This document shows positions 19,869 to 27,428 of a stretch of 64,000 bases of DNA, piece by piece. Origin of the DNA: Muricauda sp. MAR_2010_75. Its GTDB lineage: Bacteria; Bacteroidota; Bacteroidia; Flavobacteriales; Flavobacteriaceae. How positions within the stretch are numbered: position 1 is the stretch's first letter; the number at the start of each line of letters is the position of its first letter. The DNA lies in the NCBI RefSeq assembly GCF_000745185.1, contig NZ_JQNJ01000001.1, positions 767,501 to 831,500 of the forward strand. Direction: 5' to 3'. Under the pieces are notes generated by a model. It was not told the DNA's origin and ran no database searches. It saw nothing but the letters and a program-made list of their open reading frames with translations. Both the position numbers and the translations under genes were made by a program.

Positions 19869-21299
19869 ATGGAACTAAGCAAAAAAATAGGGCTGATTCT
19901 TGGGCCCATCGCCTTTCTGACTCTTACATATTTACCCGTAGAACTGGTTTCTGAAAAAGGGGATGCCGTAATTTCTGTTGCGGCGTGGATGCTCATCTGG
20001 TGGATTACCGAAGCCGTTTCCATTTCAGTGACCGCCCTTTTGCCCCTGTTACTTTTGCCCATCCTCAAAATATTGCCCATTGCCGAAGTTGGGGCCAATT
20101 ATGGGAGTCCCATTGTCTTTCTCTTTTTTGGTGGGTTTGTTATGGCATTGGCCTTGGAAAAGGTGAATCTCCATCGCCGCATAGCCCTCAACATCATTAG
20201 ATTAACTGGGACCACACCCAATAAAGTGATTCTGGGGTTTATGATTGCCACCGCTTCCTTGAGCATGTGGATCAGCAATACGGCCAGTACGGTGGTAATG
20301 TTGCCCATTGCGCTGTCCGTCATCAACCTTTTGATCAATGATGCGGATGGATTCACTAAAAACGATCAAAATTTTGCTTTGAGTGTCATGCTTGGAATTG
20401 CCTTTTCGGCCAATGCTGGGGGTATTGCCACCGTAATTGGAACACCGCCAAATTCGGTCTTGATCGGACTTTTGGAAAATGAATACAATACCGAAATCTC
20501 CTTTTTAAAATGGATGACATTGGGATTGCCTTTTTCCATCATCATGATTGGCATTTGTTATTTGGTCTTGGTGAAATGGATGTTCCCCAATCGGGATTTA
20601 AAATTCAATGCTTCCAAAGAGGTCATTCACACAGAACTTGAAAAACTCGGACCCACTTCAGGAAAGGAAAAAATGGTTTTGGTAATTTTTGCCGTTACTG
20701 TTTTTCTTTGGATTTTTAGAACCTTGATCAATGCCATGTTCCCTGCTCTGGAGCTTACGGATACCATGATCAGCATTTTTGCCGCCATTGCCCTGTTTTC
20801 AATTCCGTACAACATAAAGAAAGGCGACTTTATTATTGAATGGAAGGATACTTCAAGATTGGCATGGGGCATATTGATTTTGTTCGGCGGTGGTTTGGCC
20901 TTGGCCCAAGGAATGTCAACAAGCGGCATAGTGGACATGGTGGCCGATGCCATAGCCCAAAGCGAAATCAGCATATTGCTCACAGCCACTTTATTGATTT
21001 TCTTGATGCTCTTTATGACCGAATTGATGAGCAACGTGGCCCTGGTAGCGGTTTTGGCACCCGTGGTGGCCGGTATTGCTCTTGGATTGGACATTCCCAT
21101 CCTCTATCTGCTGATTCCTGTAACCATTGCCAGCAGTTGTGCCTTTATGTTGCCCATGGCCACACCACCAAATGCGATAGTCTTTGCCAGTGGTTATGTA
21201 AAGATTGCCCAAATGGCACGTGTGGGTGTTATTTTAAACCTTATTGCAGTGGGACTATTGGTTCTTGTGTTCAAGTTCGTAGTTCCAGTTCTGTTCTAA
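19869..21299 (+). CDS. SLC13/DASS family anion symporter
   Basis: 476 residues, inner membrane, with about a dozen hydrophobic segments. DASS hallmarks are visible in both halves: WISNTASTVVMLPIALSV near 135 and ELMSNVALVAVLAPVV near 385 (the SNT-type anion and sodium sites), plus GTPPNSVLIG near 195 and ATPPNAIVFASG near 435. Proteins of this family import di- or tricarboxylates or sulfate with sodium; the substrate here cannot be told. The ATG at 19869 begins MELSKKIGLILGP right before the first helix; an in-frame ATG at 19815 falls in the terminator of the previous gene and is rejected. Confidence 0.92.
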   Translation: MELSKKIGLILGPIAFLTLTYLPVELVSEKGDAVISVAAWMLIWWITEAVSISVTALLPLLLLPILKILPIAEVGANYGSPIVFLFFGGFVMALALEKVNLHRRIALNIIRLTGTTPNKVILGFMIATASLSMWISNTASTVVMLPIALSVINLLINDADGFTKNDQNFALSVMLGIAFSANAGGIATVIGTPPNSVLIGLLENEYNTEISFLKWMTLGLPFSIIMIGICYLVLVKWMFPNRDLKFNASKEVIHTELEKLGPTSGKEKMVLVIFAVTVFLWIFRTLINAMFPALELTDTMISIFAAIALFSIPYNIKKGDFIIEWKDTSRLAWGILILFGGGLALAQGMSTSGIVDMVADAIAQSEISILLTATLLIFLMLFMTELMSNVALVAVLAPVVAGIALGLDIPILYLLIPVTIASSCAFMLPMATPPNAIVFASGYVKIAQMARVGVILNLIAVGLLVLVFKFVVPVLF

Positions 21300-21409
21300 A
21301 ACAAATGGCCCTTCCGATCGGAAGGGCCATTGACAAACTAACTAACTCAAAAAAATAGTAAGAAACTAACTCAACTCTACTTTTATATGCTTTTTACACT
21401 ACAAAGGTA
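21293..21409 (-). ncRNA. candidate small RNA on the minus strand
   Basis: On the minus strand a perfect -7 box TACCTTTG (21409-21402) is followed by about 70 nt without an open frame of note, then by TTTTTTTGAGTTAGTTAG (from 21354) and a 26-bp palindrome (21330-21305), then TTGTTTTAG. The T-run lies on the minus-strand side, so the hairpin terminates a minus-strand transcript of roughly 100 nt rather than the SLC13 mRNA. No -33 element is seen. See the finding on the shared 3' module. Confidence 0.4.
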
Positions 21410-21655
21410 TAACCCTTTACAGTGAATATTTTCTTAATTAGACTTTTGTTAACGAACCACTTAGAACTATCTGACAACAACTTTTTCAATCCTTATATAG
21501 ATTCAGTGAAAAAGTCATAAGACATATTCTAAAATCTTGTAAGATTGATAGCGTTAAAGCCATTTCTTTGCTTTTTACGCTTTGTTGATTAGCCATGTTA
21601 TTTTTTTGTTAACCAACATCTTACATTAACTGTAACGCTAAAAAACCAACTTTCA
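21410..21655. other. AT-rich intergenic stretch
   Basis: The region between the SLC13 gene and the repeat protein gene is 434 bp in all. Besides the candidate small RNA and the 21656-21680 terminator I see no coding frame or convincing repeat in it. It is strongly A/T rich. Confidence 0.6.
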
Positions 21656-21680
21656 TATAAAAAGCCCTCCAAAGGAGGGC
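21656..21680 (-). terminator. terminator of the repeat-protein gene
   Basis: On the minus strand GCCCTCC, loop TTT, GGAGGGC (21680-21664), then TTTTTATA. It is preceded by TTTTTGAGTTAGTTAGTT (21705-21688), the same motif found ahead of the hairpin at 21305-21330. Confidence 0.8.
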
Positions 21681-21733
21681 CTTTCATAACTAACTAACTC
21701 AAAAATTTGTAAAATGAAAACTAAAACATCCTA

Positions 21734-22444
21734 CTACTTTGTCCCTGCATAAGGGTCAAAATCTTTTGGGAGATACTTTGAAGTATCAAAACCTAATTCT
21801 ATTTCGTCATCTTCCATGTAGTTGATGGAAGTTACTTCCAAAACATTGGTATAAGGATCAAAACCCTCTGGCAATTCATATGTACTATCCAGACCAAGAG
21901 TTAATTCCACTTCATCCTCAATGAATTGAATAGCGTGCAAATTCACATAGACTTCATAAGGTGAAAATCCTTCTGGAAGGTAATCTTTGGTGTTGAATCC
22001 CAACTCCATGTCCTCATCTTCCAAATAATTGATGCCATGAACATCTACAACTTGGGTATAGGGATCAAATCCTTCAGGGAGGTAAGACTTGGTATCAAAT
22101 CCAAGCTCTTGTTCAACTTCACTTGTAAGGTATATGATGGAATTCAAATCAAAATAGGTTTTATAAGGGTCAAAATCCTCGGGAAGATAATCGGCCGTAT
22201 CAAAACCAAGATCAAAATCGGCTTCTTCCTCTATAAACACTATGTCGTCCAAATTCAGCTCATACGTCCCATCGGACAAATTTGCTTCACTCCACTCAGC
22301 ATTGATATGCAACGCTGTAAACTCATTTTCCAAGGTACTGGTGGTCTCTGGTTTGAGGTTTGTAACCACCGTCCTTTGTTGGTCACTTGCTATGGCGGTA
22401 CTACTTAAAAGCACACATCCATAAATTACTAAAAACTTGTTCAT
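21734..22444 (-). CDS. secreted acidic protein with tandem LGFDT-YLPEGFDPY repeats
   Basis: 236 residues with signal peptide MNKFLVIYGCVLLSSTAIAS. Residues about 75-236 are four full repeats plus one half of a 34-35 residue unit. Each unit opens with LGFDTxxYLPEGFDPY, continues with a D/E-x-x-x-I-x-Y/F strand and ends in an acidic run (EDEDME, EDDEIE). Unit lengths alternate 35, 34, 35, 34, and units 1/3 and 2/4 resemble each other most, so the array grew by doubling a two-unit block. The family is not one I can name, though I have the impression of similar hypothetical proteins in flavobacteria. Cation binding by the acidic loops is conceivable but unproven. Confidence 0.85.
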   Translation of the reverse strand: MNKFLVIYGCVLLSSTAIASDQQRTVVTNLKPETTSTLENEFTALHINAEWSEANLSDGTYELNLDDIVFIEEEADFDLGFDTADYLPEDFDPYKTYFDLNSIIYLTSEVEQELGFDTKSYLPEGFDPYTQVVDVHGINYLEDEDMELGFNTKDYLPEGFSPYEVYVNLHAIQFIEDEVELTLGLDSTYELPEGFDPYTNVLEVTSINYMEDDEIELGFDTSKYLPKDFDPYAGTK

Positions 22445-22965
22445 TTTTTGATTGAATTTTGTGATTGATGATATGCTTATAAGACTATAATGGGTTTAAA
22501 ATGTTACACCTTTTTAGATTTTTTTACGAAAAATAGATTCCTCTGAAGCCCCATAAAACAAAGCGTTACAGCGCAAAGTATCAGTAAAACGCAGGATTCC
22601 CAAAGGTTTGCCCTTTTCACAAAAAATATTGGGATTAAGAATTATTTAACGGTCTGCATTGATGGGTTCCTAACTACTTTGAAAGCACCGCATGGTTTAA
22701 AATGCCCCATTATGACCCAATTATTTTGAATGAAGTCAACCATTCAGAAGATACGGAACGCTTCTAGCGAACGGCATTACAACGATTAATCCTATAATTT
22801 TGTAGGAATTTACTTCTGTATTTGTATTTTTGTTTATAAACCTTGCAGTTTGTCGATTATACCATGTATTTCATCCCATTCACATCGGAATGGGAGCATT
22901 TCGCAACATATCGTGGAGATTGACAAAAGGTTTAATTACTTTAGTAATCCCAAATCTTAAAAATC
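22445..22965. other. 521-bp intergenic region
   Basis: No gene is supported. A -7 box TAATTTTG on the plus strand at 22795-22802 has no clear TTG upstream. A short perfect stem CCCATTC/GAATGGG lies at 22876-22895 without a T-run. The left end must hold the promoter of the minus-strand repeat-protein gene and the right end that of the small ORF at 22966. Confidence 0.5.
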
Positions 22966-23154
22966 ATGACCTACAAAGCAAAAAGCCTCATCTTTTTCTC
23001 CTGTTTTGTAATTTCTTCCTTGGTTTATTACCAAATAGAACAACAGGATGAATTCCAAGAACAAATCGGTTCAGAAACCTTTGTCGAAACGCAGTTCCAT
23101 GATGTCGACGAACTAAAAAAATCCAAATCCGATCTTGAAGAGGAACAAAAGTAG
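22966..23154 (+). CDS. possible small membrane-anchored protein
   Basis: 62 residues. The N-terminus MTYKAKSLIFFSCFVISSLVYY is a hydrophobic segment (uncleaved anchor or signal), followed by a highly charged tail (EQQDEFQEQIGSETFVETQ, DELKKSKSDLEEEQK) likely to be helical. No family is recognised. The start has AATCATG context and a lone position between two long non-coding stretches; the plausible membrane segment plus charged tail is the main support. It could be a chance frame. Confidence 0.45.
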   Translation: MTYKAKSLIFFSCFVISSLVYYQIEQQDEFQEQIGSETFVETQFHDVDELKKSKSDLEEEQK

Positions 23155-23503
23155 GTTTCTCCAAAATCCTTTATCAAAAGCTTTATAAATGTTGATTTAA
23201 TGATTTCACAATTGGACAACGCCCCTGTTCAAACAATGAATCATTAAAGTTTAAACATTTAAAACAACTAACAGTAGTTTGGACACTGTTGGTATCCTTC
23301 GCTGTATTAACCTAAAAACAGTACAGACAAAAAGAAAAAAACTACGATTCGCGAAAGCGCATCACGGCAAAAAGAAAATGCAGGAGAGCGGAAGAAGAGG
23401 ATAGTGTTTTTTGTTGATTTTTAGAAGCCGCGCCTGCCATGGGTGCGGCTTCTTCTTTGTTAAAACCAGAGAAAATCCATTTTCGTAGACACATCAGGCA
23501 ATT
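23155..23503. other. intergenic region with an orphan hairpin
   Basis: No gene is supported. It contains an orphan plus-strand terminator-like hairpin (23423-23458). Short frames on both strands around 23279-23400 have no family resemblance and are not called. Confidence 0.5.
23423..23458 (+). terminator. orphan intrinsic terminator
   Basis: AGAAGCCGC (23423-23431) pairs with GCGGCTTCT (23445-23453) across a 13-nt loop and is followed by TCTTTGTT. No recognised gene lies directly upstream; the small ORF ending at 23154 is 270 bp away. It may end a small non-coding transcript. Confidence 0.55.
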
Positions 23504-23614
23504 ATCTGCCATTTTACGAATATTTTTAATTATCTGCTTTTTCACAGATATTTGTATATATCTGCTTTTTTACAGATATTTGCATGTATCTGCTGATTAA
23601 CGGATATTTTTAAT
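23504..23614 (+). repeat. four tandem 27-28 bp operator-like repeats upstream of satD
   Basis: TATCTGC recurs at 23504, 23531, 23559 and 23587 (periods 27, 28, 28). Each copy has the form TATCTGC-N6-ACAGATAT, a dyad with arms ATCTG and CAGAT; the third copy has perfect 7-bp arms (ATATCTG, N8, CAGATAT), and copies 1 and 4 are degenerate on the right arm. The array ends 10 nt before the satD start codon and its last copy contains a -7-like TATTTTTA (23605-23612) with TTTG 22 nt upstream, so a bound protein would block the promoter. The likeliest ligand is SatD itself, which has a C-terminal helix-turn-helix. Confidence 0.75.
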
Positions 23615-23623
23615 ACAACTACT

Positions 23624-24223
23624 ATGGTTGCCATACTTACAGGAGACATCAAAAACTCATCGGCACACAAAGCCACTAAATGGTTAACCGAATTAAAGAA
23701 AGCTTTGGGTAGATATGGGAAAGAACCCAAAGCTTGGGAAATTTATCGGGGTGATAGTTTTCAGTTGGAAACCACTCCAGAAAATGCCCTGGAAGCTGCT
23801 GTGTATATAAAAGCTGCTCTTAAACAGATTCGCAATTTGGATGTGCGGATTGCCATTGGGCTAGGCGAAAAAACCTATGATGCCGAAAAAATAACGGAGT
23901 CCAATGGACCTGCTTTTGTATATTCGGGCGAGTGTTTTGAAAATCTCAAAAAACAACATCTGGGCATAAAAACAGTAAATCCTGATTTTGACACAAACAT
24001 AACCCTGATGTTGGAACTGGCTCTTCTTACTATGGATGATTGGACACCTGCCATCTCCAAAACAGTAAAAAGTGCTATTGAAAATCCAGAAATGAACCAA
24101 AAACAACTGGCCACCCTACTTCACAAATCCCAAGGAAATATAAGTGAGGAGTTGAACAAGGCTGGCTTTGATGAAATCCAAAAAATGATCCAATTCTACC
24201 AATCCCAACTCTCCCAACTATGA
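23624..24223 (+). CDS. SatD family protein with C-terminal helix-turn-helix
   Basis: 199 residues, cytoplasmic. The N-terminal 120 residues carry VAILTGDIKNSS, YRGDSFQLE (residues 41-49) and VRIAIGLGE (74-82), the family signature. Their order and spacing resemble the metal-binding core of class III nucleotidyl cyclases (D-I, GD, R-I-G-x-G), but this is my inference. Residues about 158-184 (NQKQLATLLHKSQGNISEELNKAG) form a helix-turn-helix, so the protein probably binds DNA, perhaps the repeats just upstream. It overlaps the next gene by ATGA, indicating translational coupling. SatD was named in Streptococcus for an acid-tolerance locus; its role here is unknown. Confidence 0.85.
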   Translation: MVAILTGDIKNSSAHKATKWLTELKKALGRYGKEPKAWEIYRGDSFQLETTPENALEAAVYIKAALKQIRNLDVRIAIGLGEKTYDAEKITESNGPAFVYSGECFENLKKQHLGIKTVNPDFDTNITLMLELALLTMDDWTPAISKTVKSAIENPEMNQKQLATLLHKSQGNISEELNKAGFDEIQKMIQFYQSQLSQL

Positions 24224-24942
24224 TACTGGCCCTAAAACTGATCTTGGCCCATTTTATAGGCGATTTTGCCCTCCAGCCCGGTCATTGGGTGGAGAAAAAG
24301 CTGCAGAACAAATGGAAATCCAAATACCTCTATTGGCATATTGGGGTTCATCTATTGACCCTACTGCTCATCCTTCAATTTCAACATTTAGGTGCCGTGG
24401 CTATCATTGTTATATCCCATTTTATAATTGACGTGGGTAAACTCAGCCTTACCAATGAGAAAAATTACCGATGGCTTTTTGTGGTGGACCAAATCCTGCA
24501 TCTTTTGGTCATTGTGGCCATGATTTACTGGATTTCCCCTTTTGAGGTTGACTTCAGCACACTATTTGGCGAGAAGACTCTTTTATTGATTACATTTTTG
24601 GTATTCGTCACCTATGTCTGCGGTATTTTTATGCGGATGTTATTGGCGCCTTATATCGATGAAATTGCAAAAGACGATGAATCCACTGAGGGCGGCTCCT
24701 TGAAAAATGCAGGCACTTATATTGGCATGTTGGAGCGTCTTTTTGTCTTCGGCTTTATTTTGATTCAACAATGGGCCGCCATTGGATTGTTGATTGCTGC
24801 CAAATCCGTTTTCCGGTTTGGAGACCTCAACAAGGGCAAGAACCGTAAGCTTACCGAGTATGTCCTTATCGGCACATTGCTGAGTTTTGGGCTCGCTATC
24901 CTATCTGGAATGGTCTATAGCTATTTAGTAACATTGATCTAA
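24220..24942 (+). CDS. DUF3307 family membrane protein
   Basis: 240 residues, inner membrane, with about six hydrophobic segments. The N-terminus LKLILAHFIGDFALQP has the conserved His-(I/L)-x-x-D-(F/W)-x-L-Q of DUF3307 proteins, and VISHFIIDVGKLSL near 66-80 the second conserved His/Asp set. The four polar residues within membrane segments suggest metal or catalytic sites, but no activity is established. It is the second gene of the satD operon (4-nt overlap), a pairing I recall from other Bacteroidota, so it is the likely effector or partner of SatD. Confidence 0.85.
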   Translation: MILALKLILAHFIGDFALQPGHWVEKKLQNKWKSKYLYWHIGVHLLTLLLILQFQHLGAVAIIVISHFIIDVGKLSLTNEKNYRWLFVVDQILHLLVIVAMIYWISPFEVDFSTLFGEKTLLLITFLVFVTYVCGIFMRMLLAPYIDEIAKDDESTEGGSLKNAGTYIGMLERLFVFGFILIQQWAAIGLLIAAKSVFRFGDLNKGKNRKLTEYVLIGTLLSFGLAILSGMVYSYLVTLI

Positions 24943-24944
24943 AT

Positions 24945-24968
24945 AGAAAAACAGGCCCTATGGGCCTG
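24945..24968 (-). terminator. terminator of the NmrA-like gene
   Basis: CAGGCCC, loop TAT, GGGCCTG (24952-24968); on the minus strand it is followed by TTTTTCTATTT. It may also slow plus-strand transcripts from the DUF3307 gene, but that side has no T-run. Confidence 0.75.
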
Positions 24969-24990
24969 CTTGCCTTAAACCTTATCTGAT

Positions 24991-25827
24991 TTACGCCTCA
25001 ACCTCTTCATTCCAAACCCCAGTTGCGGCTGTTTCTTCTGCATACGTTGAAAAATCCTTAGGCTTTCTTCCCAGCACCTTTTCAATGTCGTGGGTGATGA
25101 CCTCATTGGACTTATTGCCCAACACTTCGGAAAACAAGTAATTGATCAACCAAACATAATCCGAAGACACACCAAAATCCTCCATCATTTTGGTATACGC
25201 TGGAAGTGATATGGCCGTAAATGTAATATCACGTCCCGAAGCGTTTGCAATCTCATTAACTACTTGTTCAAAAGTCAAGAAGCGTGGACCTGTCAATTCA
25301 TAGATTTCACCATTATGGTCGTCGTTGATCAAAGCCTCCACTACCACATCGGCAATGTCATCTGTATCCACATAAGGCACCTTGGCCTCTGCTTGGGGCA
25401 ATGCCACGTGCCCGGCCAAAATGGAATCCAAAAAGAAACTTTCACTAAAATTCTGATTGAACCAACTGGCCCGCACAATGGTGTGGTCAATCCCCGAGTT
25501 GATCACCACCTGCTCGCACAGTTCGGCCTCCCGTTCTCCTTTCCCGGACAAAAGCACTACTTTTTTAACTCGCTTTTGTTTTGCTATTTTGATAAAACCT
25601 TCAATGGCTTCCAGAGCACCGGGAATCGCCAAATCCGGTTGAAAAGTGATATAGACCCTATCCATTCCCTCCAAGGCATTGGTCCAAGTTTCCGGATTTT
25701 CCCAATCAAAAGATGGGGTTTCACTTCGTGAACCAATCCGTACGTTTTGATTCAATTGTTTCAATTTCTGGACAACCTTACGCCCAGTTTTTCCTTTTCC
25801 GCCAAGTACTAAATAATTTGCTTTCAT
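24991..25827 (-). CDS. NmrA-like NAD(P)-binding atypical SDR
   Basis: 278 residues, cytoplasmic Rossmann fold. The dinucleotide motif is at the N-terminus (YLVLGGKGKTGRKV, a GxxGxTG variant), followed by RIGSRSE (NADP-type arginine) near 32, then VVLLSGKGE near 90, TIVRASWFNQNF near 117 and VDTDDIADVVVEAL near 155. There is no Tyr-x-x-x-Lys pair, so it belongs to the NmrA/TMR-like atypical group that often senses redox or acts on quinones. It follows the small membrane protein by 22 nt and is probably cotranscribed with it. Confidence 0.88.
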   Translation of the reverse strand: MKANYLVLGGKGKTGRKVVQKLKQLNQNVRIGSRSETPSFDWENPETWTNALEGMDRVYITFQPDLAIPGALEAIEGFIKIAKQKRVKKVVLLSGKGEREAELCEQVVINSGIDHTIVRASWFNQNFSESFFLDSILAGHVALPQAEAKVPYVDTDDIADVVVEALINDDHNGEIYELTGPRFLTFEQVVNEIANASGRDITFTAISLPAYTKMMEDFGVSSDYVWLINYLFSEVLGNKSNEVITHDIEKVLGRKPKDFSTYAEETAATGVWNEEVEA

Positions 25828-25849
25828 GATTTCTTCTTTTGTTTTTAGA

Positions 25850-26263
25850 TTATTTTATTTTGAATTGATTGTTTTTGTGTTTACTAGGCTTCACCCTGAA
25901 ATTCCAAAACAGCACAACAGTAAGAACAAACTCCACGGCTATCAGCCAGAAACCAGGTGCGATAAAGAAACTGTAATAAGATTCTCCATAAGGGGCCATC
26001 AGGTAAGGAACCGTAATAAGGGCATCCATCAAGGCGCTGGTCATAAACATTATTGCCCCTATTTTCAATCCATGGGTTTTAGTGTATTTGATGTAGTAGA
26101 ACCACGAACCCATCCAAACCAAGGGAATCACTGCCAATGAAAGCACCAGATTGGCCTGAAAATCCAAATCATCCATAACCGGGATAAAATAGGACAGTAG
26201 AAAAATACCCACTCCCAAAATCCAGATGATAAGTCCTATGAATACCGCTCTAAAAAATTTCAT
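25850..26263 (-). CDS. small four-TM membrane protein
   Basis: 137 residues with four hydrophobic segments (FFRAVFIGLIIWILGVGIF, LVLSLAVIPLVWMGSWF, IGAIMFMTSALMDALITV, FWLIAVEFVLTVVLFW). It resembles DUF5367-type proteins but I am not certain. The frame extends upstream to 26407, yet the ATG at 26263 starts directly before the first helix and is preferred. It is the first gene of a two-gene unit with the NmrA-like gene and is divergent from the class III cyclase, sharing a 100-bp control region with repeated ATTTGTTTGA motifs. Confidence 0.75.
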   Translation of the reverse strand: MKFFRAVFIGLIIWILGVGIFLLSYFIPVMDDLDFQANLVLSLAVIPLVWMGSWFYYIKYTKTHGLKIGAIMFMTSALMDALITVPYLMAPYGESYYSFFIAPGFWLIAVEFVLTVVLFWNFRVKPSKHKNNQFKIK

Positions 26264-26317
26264 TTTTGTATTTGTTTGATGATTACAGGGCAAAATTGCG
26301 CCAAATACGCTGGGTCT

Positions 26318-26352
26318 ATTTGTTTGAAAAGCAGTAAGATTTGTTTGAAAAG
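26318..26352. repeat. 14-bp direct repeat in divergent control region
   Basis: ATTTGTTTGAAAAG occurs at 26318-26331 and 26339-26352, a period of 21 bp (two helical turns). The core ATTTGTTTGA recurs once more near 26270. They lie between the small membrane protein gene (start 26263) and the cyclase gene (start 26367), as an operator for either promoter would. Confidence 0.6.
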
Positions 26353-26366
26353 GATAACTTTGAAAA

Positions 26367-27422
26367 ATGGCCTTGGTTTTCAGCAACAACCGCAGATGGC
26401 GGATCATTCGGTTTTATTGTATTGGTTGGACTCTTGCTTTTGTATATCTGAGTATAGTGCGTGGTGTGGGTACCATGGAAATGGGCAGTCTCAAGTTTGA
26501 TTTGCTTTCCAGCTTATTGATTTCAGTGACCTTGGGACCCATTATGGGATTGATTTCCGGCTTTGCCCAAATCCTAACCGAGGAACGGGTGCAGAAAAAC
26601 CGTTCGTTGATCACCCTGCTCATCTTCCGATTTATTTATGGCATCCTGTTCCTGCTGCTGCTTATTTTGGGAGCCTATGCGGTGTATCAATTCTATTTTG
26701 GAACTTCTTTAGGAATTGTAGCCTTTGCCATGGACGCTGGAAGTGCCGCCATCTATTTTTATGTGCTTTCGGTGGATGTGTTTTTGACCCTCCTGCGGCA
26801 AATCAATTTAATGTTGGGCGAAGGGAATTTGAGAAAACTCATGCAAGGAAAATTTTATACGCCACGGGAAGAGGAACGCATTTTCATGTTTTTGGATTTG
26901 CATTCTTCCACGCAACTTGCAGAACAATTGGGGCATGTAAACTATAGTTTACTGATTCAGGATTGTTTTAATGACCTTGGAAATGCAATAGCAAACAACC
27001 CCGCTGAAATCTACCAATATGTGGGGGATGAAGCCGTACTTACCTGGACTTTGAAGAACGGATTGAAAAATGACCACTGCCTCAAAGCCTTTTATAACTT
27101 TAAATTGACTTTGGAGAAAAAGCGTCGGTATTATGAAAAAAAGTACGGGGTACTCCCTTTTTTCAAAGCGGGAATGCATGTTGGCATGGTCACCGTTACC
27201 GAAGTGGGGAAATACAAGAAGGAAATTGCCTATCATGGGGATACCCTGAATACCACAGCACGGATACAAGGACAGTGCAATATATTGAAAAGTAAGTTGT
27301 TGATTTCTGAAACCTTGGTCAATAATCTGAGTTCCAACATATACGCATTTACTGCAATGGGCAGCATTTCCCTAAAGGGAAAAGAGGAAAAAGTGGCTCT
27401 TTATGCAGTCTCTGAAAATTAA
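26367..27422 (+). CDS. membrane-bound class III adenylate/guanylate cyclase
   Basis: 351 residues. Four TM segments occupy about 13-140, then a class III catalytic domain fills 165-351. Active-site residues are present: metal Asp in IFMFLDLHSST near 171-175, the second acidic site in YQYVGDEAVLTW near 217, substrate Lys/Asp in KKEIAYHGDTLN near 285-298, and transition-state Asn/Arg in NTTARIQ. It should make cAMP or cGMP from its triphosphate. A -7 box TAACTTTG (26355-26362) lies 5 nt before the ATG, so the mRNA may be leaderless. It is convergent with the AraC gene, 6 nt away. Confidence 0.9.
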   Translation: MALVFSNNRRWRIIRFYCIGWTLAFVYLSIVRGVGTMEMGSLKFDLLSSLLISVTLGPIMGLISGFAQILTEERVQKNRSLITLLIFRFIYGILFLLLLILGAYAVYQFYFGTSLGIVAFAMDAGSAAIYFYVLSVDVFLTLLRQINLMLGEGNLRKLMQGKFYTPREEERIFMFLDLHSSTQLAEQLGHVNYSLLIQDCFNDLGNAIANNPAEIYQYVGDEAVLTWTLKNGLKNDHCLKAFYNFKLTLEKKRRYYEKKYGVLPFFKAGMHVGMVTVTEVGKYKKEIAYHGDTLNTTARIQGQCNILKSKLLISETLVNNLSSNIYAFTAMGSISLKGKEEKVALYAVSEN

Positions 27423-27428
27423 AGTAGA

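Noticed and set aside
16827-21299. SusCD-type polysaccharide utilisation locus
   Set aside because: The TonB receptor has no SusD partner and no glycoside hydrolase follows; an SLC13 transporter does.
23342-23545. A 67-residue minus-strand frame upstream of satD, and a short plus-strand frame ending at 23401
   Set aside because: The first crosses the terminator-like hairpin and has no family pattern; the second has no ATG start of its own.
23504-23614. Regular 28-bp repeats that look like a small CRISPR array
   Set aside because: The repeats are contiguous with no unique spacers, are dyads rather than fixed direct repeats, and no cas gene is near; an operator array upstream of satD fits better.
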